This document shows, one piece after another, positions 27,792 to 36,877 of a stretch of 64,000 bases of DNA (position 1 is the stretch's first letter; the number at the start of each line of letters is the position of its first letter). Source of the stretch: Candidatus Aerophobota bacterium (GTDB taxonomy: Bacteria > Aerophobota > Aerophobia > Aerophobales > B3-G15); NCBI GenBank assembly GCA_030615365.1, contig JAUWZM010000002.1, forward strand, positions 10,552-74,551, read 5' to 3'. Both the position numbers and the translations under genes were made by a program. The notes under the pieces were generated by a model. It saw nothing but the letters and a program-made list of their open reading frames with translations, searched no databases and was not told the origin of the DNA.

Positions 27792-28940
27792 ATGAATAAA
27801 AAATATACTCTTATCATAGCATTGATAATTGTTGTGATAGGCGTTATCCCGATCAAGTTGTTTAAACAGCCGGCTTCTGGAGAAGAAATTGGCGGTCTTT
27901 ACGAGAAAATCAATATAATTGGTGAGACTGCTAAGAATGGAATCTATGATTCTTCAATAGAGTATGATGAAAAAGGTACTGGATGGTTGGCCTATTCTGC
28001 CGTGGTAATGCGTGCAGGATATGTTGATACACATTTAGCTAAAACCTCTGACCATGGCAAAACTTGGACGTATGTAAAAAAAATTAATCCCTCTGAAAAT
28101 GATAGCATTACGCTTCTTGACGGGACCAAAGCTGAGGGCGTTTGGCGTCATGAGGTTCCCACTTTAGTTTATGATCCCGATGACCCAGGCAAGCAATGGA
28201 AGCTGTTTTGGCATAAGTATTTTTGTAAACACCCTTATGGGCCAAAGAATAGAATGTTTCAATATGGGTGGATTGCCTATAAATATGCCAGTAGTCCTGA
28301 AGAACTTGTCAATGCAAAAGAAATTCCCTTATTTCGTGGAACATGGCCACTTGCCCCATACCAAGCACAATGTAATCTTAATAACCTGCATTCTGACCTA
28401 AAAAATATTTTAAGTTATAGCGAACCAGGCTCCCTGGTTACGGATGGGGTGTTGTATTTAACCCTGCAGGCTTTTGAGTTTCCTGGAACACATAGTAACT
28501 CTAAAACAATCTTAATATATTCTCATAACCATGGAAATACCTGGGAATATGCAGGAACTCTCACAGATTATCAGGATGCAGTTGACCTTGGTCATACCTT
28601 GTTAACCGCCTCAAGTTTAGCAGAAGAAGATGGCAGAGTGTTTTTATTAATGAGTCCAAGTACCAACACGCCACTTCGCCATGGAATCTATGTTCTTGAG
28701 TTTGAAGACCTATCACAGGCTAAATTAAAAAGAGATTTTACTGGGAAATTGATTGTTCGTAAATTCCTCCAACCTTCTTTAAAAGGACTTGGGAATTCAG
28801 GAGTTGCTAGTTATGACACTCAAAACACTTATGGTGGAATCATAATTGGTCAAGTTGGGATCTTAAATTACCCAGATGTTATTTTCGAAATTTTTAACAC
28901 AAAACAGAGAATCGTGGAAAAAGGGGCCAGGACTCCATGA
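27792..28940 (+). CDS. Secreted BNR-repeat (sialidase-fold) protein 1
   Basis: A 382-aa protein with a signal or anchor helix (about 5-23). Asp-box (BNR) motifs TSDHGKTWTY and SHNHGNTWEY mark blades of a beta-propeller as in sialidases and related exo-glycosidases. The key arginine triad of true sialidases cannot be confirmed by eye, so the substrate is unknown. It opens the sugar-related island. The C-terminus ends in a repeat-like stretch, EKGARTP, and a broken binding-protein tail follows at 29072, so the end may have been altered by rearrangement. No strong ribosome-binding site is seen. Confidence 0.8.
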   Translation: MNKKYTLIIALIIVVIGVIPIKLFKQPASGEEIGGLYEKINIIGETAKNGIYDSSIEYDEKGTGWLAYSAVVMRAGYVDTHLAKTSDHGKTWTYVKKINPSENDSITLLDGTKAEGVWRHEVPTLVYDPDDPGKQWKLFWHKYFCKHPYGPKNRMFQYGWIAYKYASSPEELVNAKEIPLFRGTWPLAPYQAQCNLNNLHSDLKNILSYSEPGSLVTDGVLYLTLQAFEFPGTHSNSKTILIYSHNHGNTWEYAGTLTDYQDAVDLGHTLLTASSLAEEDGRVFLLMSPSTNTPLRHGIYVLEFEDLSQAKLKRDFTGKLIVRKFLQPSLKGLGNSGVASYDTQNTYGGIIIGQVGILNYPDVIFEIFNTKQRIVEKGARTP

Positions 28941-29408
28941 ACTCTGCAGTTTCCTTCGGAAACCCTGTCTCACTTCGTTCGGTCGCACAACATTTCCTAA
29001 AATGTGTCAATGTATTTTTTAACAACTGAATCTCAACCATAGCTAACATTTCCCCATTTTGCTCCGCCACAGGTTGTGACACATTTAATCGCTTGTATCA
29101 TCTCTTCTGGAAAAAATATAAGAAGGAAACTAACAAAGCTCTCTGTCTAAAAAAAGGAGGGGCTTTATCTAATAAAAACAGGAAAGGATATTTATATTAC
29201 AAAAATGGCTTTGTAGGAGATCGCAAAGTGAGAAGAGATAAGATTATTCTATATTTAAGTATCGTAATTCAATAGTTTATAGTTATCAGTCCTTATGTAG
29301 ACTTAGGACTATCAGGCTGCCAGAGTATGGACTATCTTGTTTTTAAGTATCTCAGTGTTCTCTGCGGTTAAGTTTTGACATTACTTAAGTCTATATCAGG
29401 AGGCAAAC
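28941..29408. other. Gene-free stretch with a binding-protein relic
   Basis: A 468-bp stretch after the propeller gene. It holds a repeat-like segment rich in TTCGG and TCGGTCGC words (28950-28990), the 3' stump of a family-5 binding-protein gene (29072-29116), and a leader before the URO-D gene that shares CTCTGCGGTTAAGTTTTGACA-like words with other intergenic sites of the window (22150 and 55040). Confidence 0.55.
29072..29116 (+). pseudogene. 3' end of a lost family-5 binding-protein gene
   Basis: The frame reads GCDTFNRLYHLFWKK, matching the last residues of paralogue 3 (GCGTFNRIYQLFWKK) and similar to the other two. DNA identity continues beyond the stop into the AACTAACAAAGCTCTCTGTCT segment, which parallels the stem-loop after paralogue 3. 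The stop codon is lost (TAT AAG) and nothing of the upstream gene remains. Confidence 0.8.
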
Positions 29409-30458
29409 ATGACTCTCAAAGAAAGAGTAATAGCTCAAATAAAACACCAAGAAACAGACTTTATCCCCTATTTCTTGATTTTTGAGGAAGATGGTGATAA
29501 AAATCTTGTTGAACAAGGTGCACTAAAGCGGGTAAATTCCTACTACGGGGATGATTCCTGGCGAACAAAATTGGATAATCACATTAAGATAATTCCAACG
29601 GTTAGTCTGGGTATGGACATGGAAAGGACCTTTTGCACAGATCCCTATGGCACTCAGTGGCGGGTGGATAAGAGACCTGCACAGATTGTGAAACCAGTAT
29701 TAGATAAGCCCACTCTTAAAGGTTATACATTTCCAAATGCTGATACTTTTTTTGATGAGGGGTGGCATGAGCGCGCTCTTAAGTTAATAGATAAGTATAA
29801 AAATAGTTTTCTTATTACTCCTTTTTATCTTGGCTTATATGATAGAACCTGGGTTATAAGAGGGTTTGAAAATGTTCTCATGGACTCAATCCTTCATCCC
29901 GATTTCTACCGGGAGCTGGTTGAAAAAATTTTTAAGGAACATATGATGTTCCTCGATAGAGTCCTTACCTTGCCCTTGGATGGAATTCTGTTTGCTCAAG
30001 ACGTTGCCTATCAAGAGGGGATTATTATAGGTGCTGAACGCTGGCGAGAATACTTTAAGCCATACATAGCTAAGATGTACGCCAAGGTTCATCAGGCAGG
30101 TAAATATACGTTTCACCATATGTGCGGAAGCGTAGCAGAAATACTACCTGATCTTATCGATATTGGACTCGACGTATATGAAAGTGTACAACCCGAGCCA
30201 AAGGACAACAACCCCTACCGGTTAAAAAGGTTATATGGAGATGATATCACCTTCTGGGGTGGTCTTGGTTCTCAGAGAACGATTCCCTTTGGCAGTCCAC
30301 CCGAAATAAAAGCAGAAGTTAGGAAACTCTGCCAGGAAATGGGAAAAGGAGGAGGGTATATCCTGGAACCTTCGAAACCGATACAACCTGAAACTCCGAC
30401 AGAGAATGCAGTAGCAGTAATTGAAGCTCTTGCAGAACAGGCTGGGATAAATATTTGA
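29409..30458 (+). CDS. URO-D / corrinoid-methyltransferase-like protein 1
   Basis: A 349-aa TIM-barrel protein of the uroporphyrinogen decarboxylase superfamily (MtaA/CmuA relatives). The opening TLKERVIAQIKHQETDFIP is the family start. The metal-site motif is H237-x-C239 (FHHMCGSVAE). The third zinc ligand of MtaA-type enzymes, a C-terminal cysteine, is absent; that region reads GGGYILEPSKPIQPET. Family members pass methyl groups between substrates, corrinoid proteins and CoM or folate, but proteins like this, found in sugar-transport islands, have no known reaction. AGGAGG lies before the ATG. Three further homologues lie within 17 kb. Confidence 0.88.
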   Translation: MTLKERVIAQIKHQETDFIPYFLIFEEDGDKNLVEQGALKRVNSYYGDDSWRTKLDNHIKIIPTVSLGMDMERTFCTDPYGTQWRVDKRPAQIVKPVLDKPTLKGYTFPNADTFFDEGWHERALKLIDKYKNSFLITPFYLGLYDRTWVIRGFENVLMDSILHPDFYRELVEKIFKEHMMFLDRVLTLPLDGILFAQDVAYQEGIIIGAERWREYFKPYIAKMYAKVHQAGKYTFHHMCGSVAEILPDLIDIGLDVYESVQPEPKDNNPYRLKRLYGDDITFWGGLGSQRTIPFGSPPEIKAEVRKLCQEMGKGGGYILEPSKPIQPETPTENAVAVIEALAEQAGINI

Positions 30459-30492
30459 TTTATCTTTTTTTAAGGAGTTAAAAATCCCTTTT

Positions 30493-30563
30493 TAAATTCG
30501 CCCAATGAATTGGGCAGCTACAATTGCCAGAGAAAACAAGAATTTTAGAAAAGCTAAACTATT
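30493..30563 (+). repeat. Hairpin-module repeat, copy 3 (partial)
   Basis: Holds GCCCAATGAATTGGGC, the CAATTGCCAGAGAAAACAAG block and TTTTAGAAAAGCTAAACTAT, but lacks the leading GCCGATTTATCGGC hairpin. Confidence 0.8.
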
Positions 30564-30604
30564 ACGCTTAAAGAAGCTAAAGCTGAAAATTAAGACTGAG
30601 TGAA

Positions 30605-30841
30605 TTAGGATTAACTAAAAGAGACGTTCGTAGGGCCATTAATGCGATGACTAAAGTTATTTCAGGTACTCTTTCTAATGGTGATAAGGTGACCCTGGTT
30701 GGCTTTGGCACTTTTCAAGTAATGCAGAGAAGGGGAATAAACCCCCGAACAGGGGAGGAGATACAGATACCAGCAAAGAAGGTACCCAGGTTTGTGTCAG
30801 GAAAGGGTTTGAGGGAGAAGGGAGAGAGAACTCAAAACTAA
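30605..30841 (+). pseudogene. Truncated HU-family DNA-binding protein
   Basis: The frame reads LGLTKRDVRRAINAMTKVI and then SNGDKVTLVGFGTFQV, RGINPRTGEEIQIPAKKVPR and SGKGLREK: nearly all of HU/IHF, with the DNA-bending arm intact. About eight to twelve N-terminal residues and a normal start codon are missing, because a 33-bp sequence (30568-30600), also present at 38876-38908, abuts the break and carries an in-frame TGA. The first ATG (30647) would give only 64 aa without helix 1. I read it as a broken gene; translation from a rare CTG at about 30596 is possible but unlikely. Confidence 0.7.
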
Positions 30842-30902
30842 ACAAGAAAGTGATACTGAAAGAAAGTAATTAGATTAGAAAATAAAAAACAGGCGGAAAA
30901 AA

Positions 30903-32057
30903 ATGATCAGACGAGATTCCAATATTAAACGATTGCTTAAAACTTGTTCTTCGGAAGAAGCTGACCGAGTGCCAAATTTTGAATTTTTTGTAATGGGAAG
31001 AACTATGAAGTATTTCTTAGGAGAAAAACGTATAAATAAGATTATGAAATCCGAGGAAATGAAACATCTTTTATATCTTCTTTCTGATGAGGAATCTGAG
31101 AAAGAGTTAGAGAAGAAGATTTCTAAAAATCCTCTATTGAGAAGAATGAAAAGCGCAAGTTCTCTGGTATCCTCTGTTGTATTTCTTCCCCCAGATGAGA
31201 ATCTAAAATTACTCCGAACAACAGGTGTGGATGCTGCCTCACCGATGTTAGACTGGCTTCCAAGAACACGGGAGTATAGACCAGAAATAGACTCTTACGG
31301 TCAAGAAGGTATAGTCAGAGGATGGGAAGATTTAGATAAAGTAAGTCTTCCTCCCCGAAGAGTAGAAAAGATGATGGAGCTAATCGATTGGTATTTAGAT
31401 GTATGCAAAGGCACAGATGTAGGAGTAGGCCCTCTGTGTGGTTCCTGTCTTTACAATACTTATGAAGTCTTAGGAATGGAGAATTTCATGCTCAAACTCT
31501 ACGATGATATTAAATTAGTTGAGCATATAATGGATATTTTTATCGATTATGGCCTTAAAATAACTACAGAGCTCAGTAAACGGGATATAGACTGCTTCTG
31601 GTTGAATGATGACCTTGCATTTAATAATGGGTTCTTAGTGCAGCCTAAATTTATAAAAGATCTTTGGGTGCCAAGAACCAGAAAGATGTTAAAGCCACTT
31701 CGGGAAAAGAATATCCCTATTTATACGCACTGCTGCGCTAATATAAGGGATTTTATTCCTATAGCCATTGATTTAGGAATCAAAGCTATTCATCCGGTGC
31801 AACCTAACTGTAATGATATATATGCTCTAAAGAAGGAGTATGGCGATAAGATGTGTTTTGTAGGCAATATGGATCTTGCCGGGGTATTGAGTTTTGGCAC
31901 CCCAGATGAGGTCATTAAGGATACCAAAGAGCATATAGATAAACTGGCTTCCGGGGGAGGCTATGTAGTTGCTTCCAGTCATTCAATTACCGATGATGTT
32001 CCTCCAGAGAACTACATAGCCATGATAGAGACTGCTCAAACGTATGGAAAATATTAA
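30903..32057 (+). CDS. URO-D / corrinoid-methyltransferase-like protein 2
   Basis: A 384-aa TIM-barrel protein with an unusually long lysine- and glutamate-rich helical insert (about 45-85) before the barrel core. The metal site reads TH-CC (IYTHCCANIRDF), and the C-terminal loop GGGYVVASSHSITDDVPPEN is the pattern of URO-D homologues found in sugar gene clusters. A start-proximal GGCGGAAAA is the only weak ribosome-binding site. Its reaction is unknown; a methyl transfer with a corrinoid or folate is the family-based guess. The second paralogous binding protein follows after 211 bp, on the same strand. Confidence 0.85.
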   Translation: MIRRDSNIKRLLKTCSSEEADRVPNFEFFVMGRTMKYFLGEKRINKIMKSEEMKHLLYLLSDEESEKELEKKISKNPLLRRMKSASSLVSSVVFLPPDENLKLLRTTGVDAASPMLDWLPRTREYRPEIDSYGQEGIVRGWEDLDKVSLPPRRVEKMMELIDWYLDVCKGTDVGVGPLCGSCLYNTYEVLGMENFMLKLYDDIKLVEHIMDIFIDYGLKITTELSKRDIDCFWLNDDLAFNNGFLVQPKFIKDLWVPRTRKMLKPLREKNIPIYTHCCANIRDFIPIAIDLGIKAIHPVQPNCNDIYALKKEYGDKMCFVGNMDLAGVLSFGTPDEVIKDTKEHIDKLASGGGYVVASSHSITDDVPPENYIAMIETAQTYGKY

Positions 32058-32268
32058 AAGGTAAAGTGAATAAATTCCATATTATAAAAAGAAATAATGT
32101 GAATGAACTACAAGATAAAGATAGACAGAGAGGTTGTATAATGTCTGTCGCTCTACTCTGTTCAATGAATATTTAGTAGAGTACCAAAATCTATTATACA
32201 CACAGGAGGTGATACTGAGAAAAAATATTGAGACGAGATTAGAAAATAAAGAATAAGGAGAAAAAAAG

Positions 32269-34221
32269 GTGATACGAAAATTAATGATTGTGTTGCTAAG
32301 TGGAACACTATGTCTGTTCATAGCAGCTCCACTTTTAGCCGAGACAAATTGGGGTTGGAGCACCCTGCAAGAGTATGAGGAAATTACAGGAAATAAAATA
32401 GAAGAGTTCAATGAAGCTCCTGTGCTAAGATTAAAAGTAGCCTTAGGTGAGCTTCCTCCCATAGAGGAAAGACTTCCTGAGGAGCCTTTAGTGGATAAAC
32501 CAGTTGAAGAGGTTGGAACATATGGGGGAACCCTTCGTATGGCTATGATATCTGCGGCTATGTGGTTTCCAGCGTCAATTTTTACGATGGAGTATATGCT
32601 GCTTATGGATCGTAAAGCTGAAAAAGTAGTGCCCAACATTGCCAAAGGATGGGAATTTTCAGATGAAGGAAAAACTTTTACCCTGTACTTAAGAAAAGGA
32701 ATGAAGTGGTCAGATGGTGCACCTTTCACTGCCGATGATATTCTTTTTTACTGGGAAGATGTTGTTTTAAATGATGAAATCATGCCCGCTAAACCTAAAG
32801 AGTGGATGCCCGGTGGTAAATTAGCAACTATAGAAAAAGTAGATGATTACACAGTTAGCTTCCACTTTAGCAAACCCTATTGGAGTATAATCTGGTATCT
32901 ATCTGGTACCACATGCAAGGGAGGCCAAAATTATATCTTCTTGCCCAAGCACGCTCTTGAAAAGTATCATATAAATTATAATCCTGAAGCAAATGAACTG
33001 GCAAAAGAAAATAATTACGATCATTGGTGGCAGATTTTTAATGTAAAAAGAGATTTTTGGATAATCAAACAACCCAATCCAGACATTCCATCTCTTGGTC
33101 CCTGGGTAACAAAGAAAGTAATACCTGAAGGAGTAGTATACGAGAGAAACCCTTACTATTTCAAAATAGATACTGCTGGCAATCAACTTCCCTATACCGA
33201 TACGATTAAAGCTACTGTATTTGGGAATACAGAGGTACTTGCCCTGAGAATGGTATCCGGAGAATACGATTATCAGCCCTGGGGATCTACGATAGATAAT
33301 TATCCCGTTCTTATGGAAGGAGCAGAAAAAGGAGGATATAAGGTTTGGACAGGTCCCAGTTTTATGGTTTCAATTCCTGGCTATATAGTTAACCAGAATT
33401 ACACTGAAGATCCGGTCATGGGTGACATTTTAAGAGATGTGAGATTTCGCCGAGCTTTATCTTCAGCGATTGATCGTGAGGAAATCAATGAGCTTTTGTT
33501 TTTAGGGAAAGGCTCACCACAACAAATAACAGTTCATCCAAGTTGTAGCTTTTACAAGGAGGAATGGTCTAAATCTTATGCTGAATATGATCCGGAAAAA
33601 GCTAATCAACTTTTAGATGAAATGGGAATGGATAAAAGAGATAAAGAGGGGTATCGCCTCAGACCTGATGGTGAACCTTTCCTCCTGGTAATATTCAATG
33701 AGATAACTATAAAAGTTGAGCAAAGTGAGCTTATCAAAGAGTACTGGGGAGCAGTTGGAATTAAGACTTTCGTTAAGGTGGTAGATTCCGCATATATGGG
33801 AACTTGTTTTGCTGCCGGTACATATACGATTGGCACCTGGGGCACGGGTCAAACTGCAGAATGTGTGATTGCAACAGGTATGAACGCTCGTATTAGAGGG
33901 CTGTATTTTGCCCGACAATGGATGAACTGGTGGAATACGAAGGGTGAAACAGGTGAAGAGCCACCAGAAGAGGTAAAAAGAATGTGGTCCTTGTACGATG
34001 AAGCTCCATTTCTTTCGCAAGAAGAAAAAAACAAGGCACTACAAGAGGTCTTTGATATCTGGGCTGATAATATCTGGGAAATTGGTACTGTAGGCTGGAT
34101 ACCATGGCCTGCAATAGCTAACGTTAATCTGGGTAACGTTGATACCGATTCCTATCTTTGTGATTTTGATATAGGGGCTGGTACGCTTAATCGCATCTAC
34201 CAACTCTTCTGGAAGAAGTAA
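32269..34221 (+). CDS. ABC transporter substrate-binding protein, family 5, paralogue 2
   Basis: A 650-aa exported binding protein with a signal peptide to about residue 24 (APLLAE) and a GTG start with AAGGAG eight bases upstream. The core SDEGKTFTLYLRKGMKW and SDGAPFTADDILF are almost identical to paralogues 1 and 3. Differences concentrate between about 85-110, 225-260 and 345-370 and in the second lobe from about 480 on, the parts that would shape the ligand pocket. It lies between two URO-D genes and a GH5-like gene, so a sugar-derived ligand is plausible. No permease or ATPase gene is nearby. Confidence 0.92.
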   Translation: MIRKLMIVLLSGTLCLFIAAPLLAETNWGWSTLQEYEEITGNKIEEFNEAPVLRLKVALGELPPIEERLPEEPLVDKPVEEVGTYGGTLRMAMISAAMWFPASIFTMEYMLLMDRKAEKVVPNIAKGWEFSDEGKTFTLYLRKGMKWSDGAPFTADDILFYWEDVVLNDEIMPAKPKEWMPGGKLATIEKVDDYTVSFHFSKPYWSIIWYLSGTTCKGGQNYIFLPKHALEKYHINYNPEANELAKENNYDHWWQIFNVKRDFWIIKQPNPDIPSLGPWVTKKVIPEGVVYERNPYYFKIDTAGNQLPYTDTIKATVFGNTEVLALRMVSGEYDYQPWGSTIDNYPVLMEGAEKGGYKVWTGPSFMVSIPGYIVNQNYTEDPVMGDILRDVRFRRALSSAIDREEINELLFLGKGSPQQITVHPSCSFYKEEWSKSYAEYDPEKANQLLDEMGMDKRDKEGYRLRPDGEPFLLVIFNEITIKVEQSELIKEYWGAVGIKTFVKVVDSAYMGTCFAAGTYTIGTWGTGQTAECVIATGMNARIRGLYFARQWMNWWNTKGETGEEPPEEVKRMWSLYDEAPFLSQEEKNKALQEVFDIWADNIWEIGTVGWIPWPAIANVNLGNVDTDSYLCDFDIGAGTLNRIYQLFWKK

Positions 34222-34231
34222 TAAGAAAACT

Positions 34232-34273
34232 ATCAAGGGTTTCTGCCTTTTCTTTCAGGTAGAAACCCTTGAT
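34232..34273 (+). terminator. Stem-loop after paralogue 2
   Basis: ATCAAGGGTTTCT (34232-34244) pairs with AGAAACCCTTGAT (34261-34273), 11 bp after the stop. Only a short T-run follows, so it may be a terminator or a 3' stabiliser that keeps the binding protein's mRNA abundant. Confidence 0.5.
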
Positions 34274-34336
34274 TTCAATGCTAAGGCGGAAACAACTAGT
34301 AGGTGAATTAAATAGAAAGGAGGAGGGGCGATTCTT

Positions 34337-34356
34337 CCACGTCCTAAAGGACGTGG
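34337..34356 (+). other. CCACGTCCT-AA-AGGACGTGG hairpin
   Basis: A perfect 9-bp inverted repeat with a 2-base centre, flanked by ATTCTT and TTTCTTTGCC. Short hairpins in this setting are seen at the ends of IS200/IS605-type elements. No transposase is present here, so it may be a solo end. It sits just before the GH5-like gene. Confidence 0.5.
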
Positions 34357-34375
34357 TTTCTTTGCCTAAATTTTT

Positions 34376-35446
34376 ATGAATATCAAAAAGAAAAATACTC
34401 AAAAGATAAGATGGACAGCTAACGAAGCCTGGAATTGGTATCGAATTCGGTCCTGGCTATGTGGTTTTAATTTTGTTACCAGCACAGCAGTTAACTCTAC
34501 GGAAATGTGGCAGGATGAAACCTTTGACCTCGAGAGTATTGACCGAGAGTTAGGCTGGGCAGAGAAGATTGGATTTAACAGTTGCCGGGTCTTTTTGCAG
34601 TATCTTATCTGGCACGATGATCCAAATGGTTTAATAGAGCGAATAGATCAATTTCTTGAAGTAGCAGATAAACATAAAATCTCTACTATATTCTGTCTTT
34701 TCGATGACTGTGCTTTTTCAGGTAAGGAGCCTTACCTGGGCAGGCAAGATGATCCCGTTCCTGGAGTGCACAACAGCGCCTGGACTTCGAGTCCGGGACA
34801 TAAAAAAGTTACCGATCAATCAGTTTGGCCTCAACTGGAGGAATTTGTTACTACCATTGTTTCTCACTATTCTAAGGACCAGCGTATTTTAGCCTGGGAT
34901 ATCTATAATGAGCCGGGTAATTCAGGAATGGAAAATAAAAGCTTACCTTTGCTTGGCCAGGCCTTTCAATGGGCTCGCAGAGCTAAACCTGAACAACTAC
35001 TCACCACAGCGGTGTGGAACAGGGGTTTACAGAATATTACCGAAGCAACACTGGAGTTGTCAGACATTGTAACATTCCATAATTATGATAATCTGTTAGC
35101 TGTCCAAAAGCAAATTTCTTATCTTAAATCATATAAGCGACCCCTCATTTGTACCGAGTGGATGGCTCGACATCGGGGCAGTCTTTTTCAGACCCACCTC
35201 CCCTTCTTTAAGCAAGAGAAAATTGGCTGCTACTGCTGGGGTTTAGTAAATGGAAAAACCCAAACCCATTTTCCCTGGGGATCATCCCCGGGAACTTCTG
35301 AATCCTCTGTGTGGTTCCATGACATATTACACCAGGATGGTAATCCTTATCAAAAAGAGGAAATAAAAATCATTCGGAAGTATACTCGAGGTTCTGTAAA
35401 AGGATCGTCATGGAAAATGAAAATAAAAAGTCTAACAATACTCTAA
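34376..35446 (+). CDS. GH5-like (cellulase-fold) glycoside hydrolase, cytoplasmic
   Basis: A 356-aa TIM-barrel enzyme of the clan GH-A type. The acid/base is E179 in AWDIYNEPGNSG and the nucleophile E261 in LICTEWMARHRG, with barrel aromatics WNWYRIRSW near the N-terminus and HNYDN before the nucleophile. No signal peptide is present, so it should act on imported oligosaccharides or glycosides in the cytoplasm. The exact bond (beta-glucan, mannan, galactan) is undetermined. It ends 12 bp before the next URO-D gene, suggesting co-transcription. The ribosome-binding site is weak, so the start is less sure. Confidence 0.85.
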   Translation: MNIKKKNTQKIRWTANEAWNWYRIRSWLCGFNFVTSTAVNSTEMWQDETFDLESIDRELGWAEKIGFNSCRVFLQYLIWHDDPNGLIERIDQFLEVADKHKISTIFCLFDDCAFSGKEPYLGRQDDPVPGVHNSAWTSSPGHKKVTDQSVWPQLEEFVTTIVSHYSKDQRILAWDIYNEPGNSGMENKSLPLLGQAFQWARRAKPEQLLTTAVWNRGLQNITEATLELSDIVTFHNYDNLLAVQKQISYLKSYKRPLICTEWMARHRGSLFQTHLPFFKQEKIGCYCWGLVNGKTQTHFPWGSSPGTSESSVWFHDILHQDGNPYQKEEIKIIRKYTRGSVKGSSWKMKIKSLTIL

Positions 35447-35464
35447 TCCATACAGGAGATGATA

Positions 35465-36517
35465 ATGAATTCAAAAAAGTTAGTGAGGGACATAATAAAG
35501 CGTAATAACAATTATGGTAGAATACCTTATTCTTTTTCTACCCCACCAGGCTTTGAAGATAATCCTGATAAAAAATTGGTTCAGGAAGTTAAAGCTCTTA
35601 TCCAGCAAATGCCTAAGGATTCTATTTGGTATTTTTGCTACTGTCCTCCATCGGATTGGAATCCAAAAGAGAATCTTCAAAAAGGGGGGTTTTGGGGTAA
35701 TCATTACAGTGATGGTGTTGATGAGTGGGGTGTGAAATGGGAGAAAATTTATACAACCTACCACCCATTAGAGGAGTGGGAAGCTTTAAAAAATTATCAT
35801 TTCCCAGATCCTTATGCTCCCGGGCGTCTTTATGAGGCAAAAGAACTGATTGAGGAAAACAAAGAGAAGTACCTTCTTTGGTTTTTTGGGTTCACCCTCT
35901 TTGAAAAATTATGGAGCCTTCGTGGATTTGAAAATCTCCTTATGGACCCGTATATATATCCCCAGAGATTTATCTATCTGCGAGATCGCATTATGGATTT
36001 TGACAGAGGGATTACCCAGCAATTTTTAACACTTGGCTTTGATGGAGTTATGGTAGGTGATGACTTAGGAGGGCAGGAAAATCTACTTATGAATCCTTCT
36101 ATGTGGCGTAAATACTACAAGCCTTGTTATAGGGAAATCTTTGATATTATCCATGCCAAAGGCCTGGATGTATGGATGCATACCGATGGAAATGTAACTG
36201 AGATTATTCCTGATTTAATACAGATAGGTCTGGATGTTTTGAATCCTGTACAACCAAGTGCTATGGATATTCAATATTTATCACGAGAGTTTGGCAATGA
36301 TTTATCCTTCTTTGGAGGGATTGACGTCCAAACATTTCTCCCAAAAGGAACTCCACAAATTGTTGATCAAGAGATAAAACATTTAATTGAAACTCTTGGT
36401 CGTCCTGATGGGGGATATATTCCCAGCCCGACTAATGCTTTATTGTCAGATCTTCCTCTGGCAAATATTAAAGCTGCTCTTATTGCTCTAAAAAAGTATT
36501 CAGTTAACCGTAAATAA
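35465..36517 (+). CDS. URO-D / corrinoid-methyltransferase-like protein 3 (Zn-motif variant)
   Basis: About 350 aa. The URO-D barrel is clear (LWFFGFTLFEKLWSLRGFEN, DGVMVGDDLGGQENLLMNP), but the metal motif H-x-C is replaced by H-T-D (WMHTDGNVTEIIPDLIQIGL), with no cysteine. It may therefore bind a different metal or substrate, or have lost methyl transfer. The best start is the ATG at 35465, six bases after AGGAG; an ATG six bases earlier abuts that site. It is probably in one transcript with the GH5-like gene, so a link between glycoside cleavage and this enzyme is likely. Confidence 0.85.
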   Translation: MNSKKLVRDIIKRNNNYGRIPYSFSTPPGFEDNPDKKLVQEVKALIQQMPKDSIWYFCYCPPSDWNPKENLQKGGFWGNHYSDGVDEWGVKWEKIYTTYHPLEEWEALKNYHFPDPYAPGRLYEAKELIEENKEKYLLWFFGFTLFEKLWSLRGFENLLMDPYIYPQRFIYLRDRIMDFDRGITQQFLTLGFDGVMVGDDLGGQENLLMNPSMWRKYYKPCYREIFDIIHAKGLDVWMHTDGNVTEIIPDLIQIGLDVLNPVQPSAMDIQYLSREFGNDLSFFGGIDVQTFLPKGTPQIVDQEIKHLIETLGRPDGGYIPSPTNALLSDLPLANIKAALIALKKYSVNRK

Positions 36518-36544
36518 CAACAAGAAACAATCTCATCTCACTCA

Positions 36545-36877
36545 TTATAAAACTATCTTATAGGAGAGTAAAAATTCTGTTTCTGGATATGCTCTAAAAA
36601 TTCGCTCAAGTTCTTTATGTATCTTGTTGATACTTGTGGGTTTACCTCGTAATAAAATTACACCTGAAGATGAGGTTTTCTCCAGAAATACGAGAGCGCC
36701 AAAATCCTTATCCCGCGTGATGAATATCCGGTTCATTTTCTTCGCCTTCTTCAATAGTTCATGGTCAGATGCTCTATGCATCCCAATCTCCCGAACTGCA
36801 ACGACACTGTGTCCCAATTCTACCAGAAAATCAATTGTCATTTGATAGACATCCTGATCAGTTAAAAAATGCATCAT
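36545..36877 (-). CDS. DUF5615 PIN-like toxin
   Basis: A 110-aa protein of the Mut7-C/PIN-like DUF5615 family: N-terminal LTDQDVY acidic motif, GMHRASDHELLKKAKKMNRIFITRDKDFG (the acidic D-x-D-F signature), and VILLRG further on. Family members are predicted RNases acting on tRNA or mRNA. The start overlaps the stop of the DUF433 gene by 4 bp, the standard antitoxin-then-toxin order, so the pair is a type II toxin-antitoxin system. Actual toxicity is not shown by sequence. Confidence 0.88.
   Translation of the reverse strand: MMHFLTDQDVYQMTIDFLVELGHSVVAVREIGMHRASDHELLKKAKKMNRIFITRDKDFGALVFLEKTSSSGVILLRGKPTSINKIHKELERIFRAYPETEFLLSYKIVL

Noticed and set aside
28894..29082. 62-codon minus-strand open frame beginning MSQPVAEQNGEM
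   Set aside because: It overlaps the end of the propeller gene and repeat-like intergenic DNA; part of it comes from TTCGG-type repeat words, and no ribosome-binding site stands out.
29093..29275. 60-codon open frame starting MYHLFWKKYKKET
   Set aside because: The start is the read-through of the lost stop codon in the binding-protein stump, so it is a by-product of decay and not a gene.
32082..32729. 215-codon minus-strand open frame over binding-protein paralogue 2
   Set aside because: It is a mirror of the conserved N-terminal coding region; the same false frame appears opposite paralogue 1 (8878-9369), so it follows the gene duplication and is not an independent gene.
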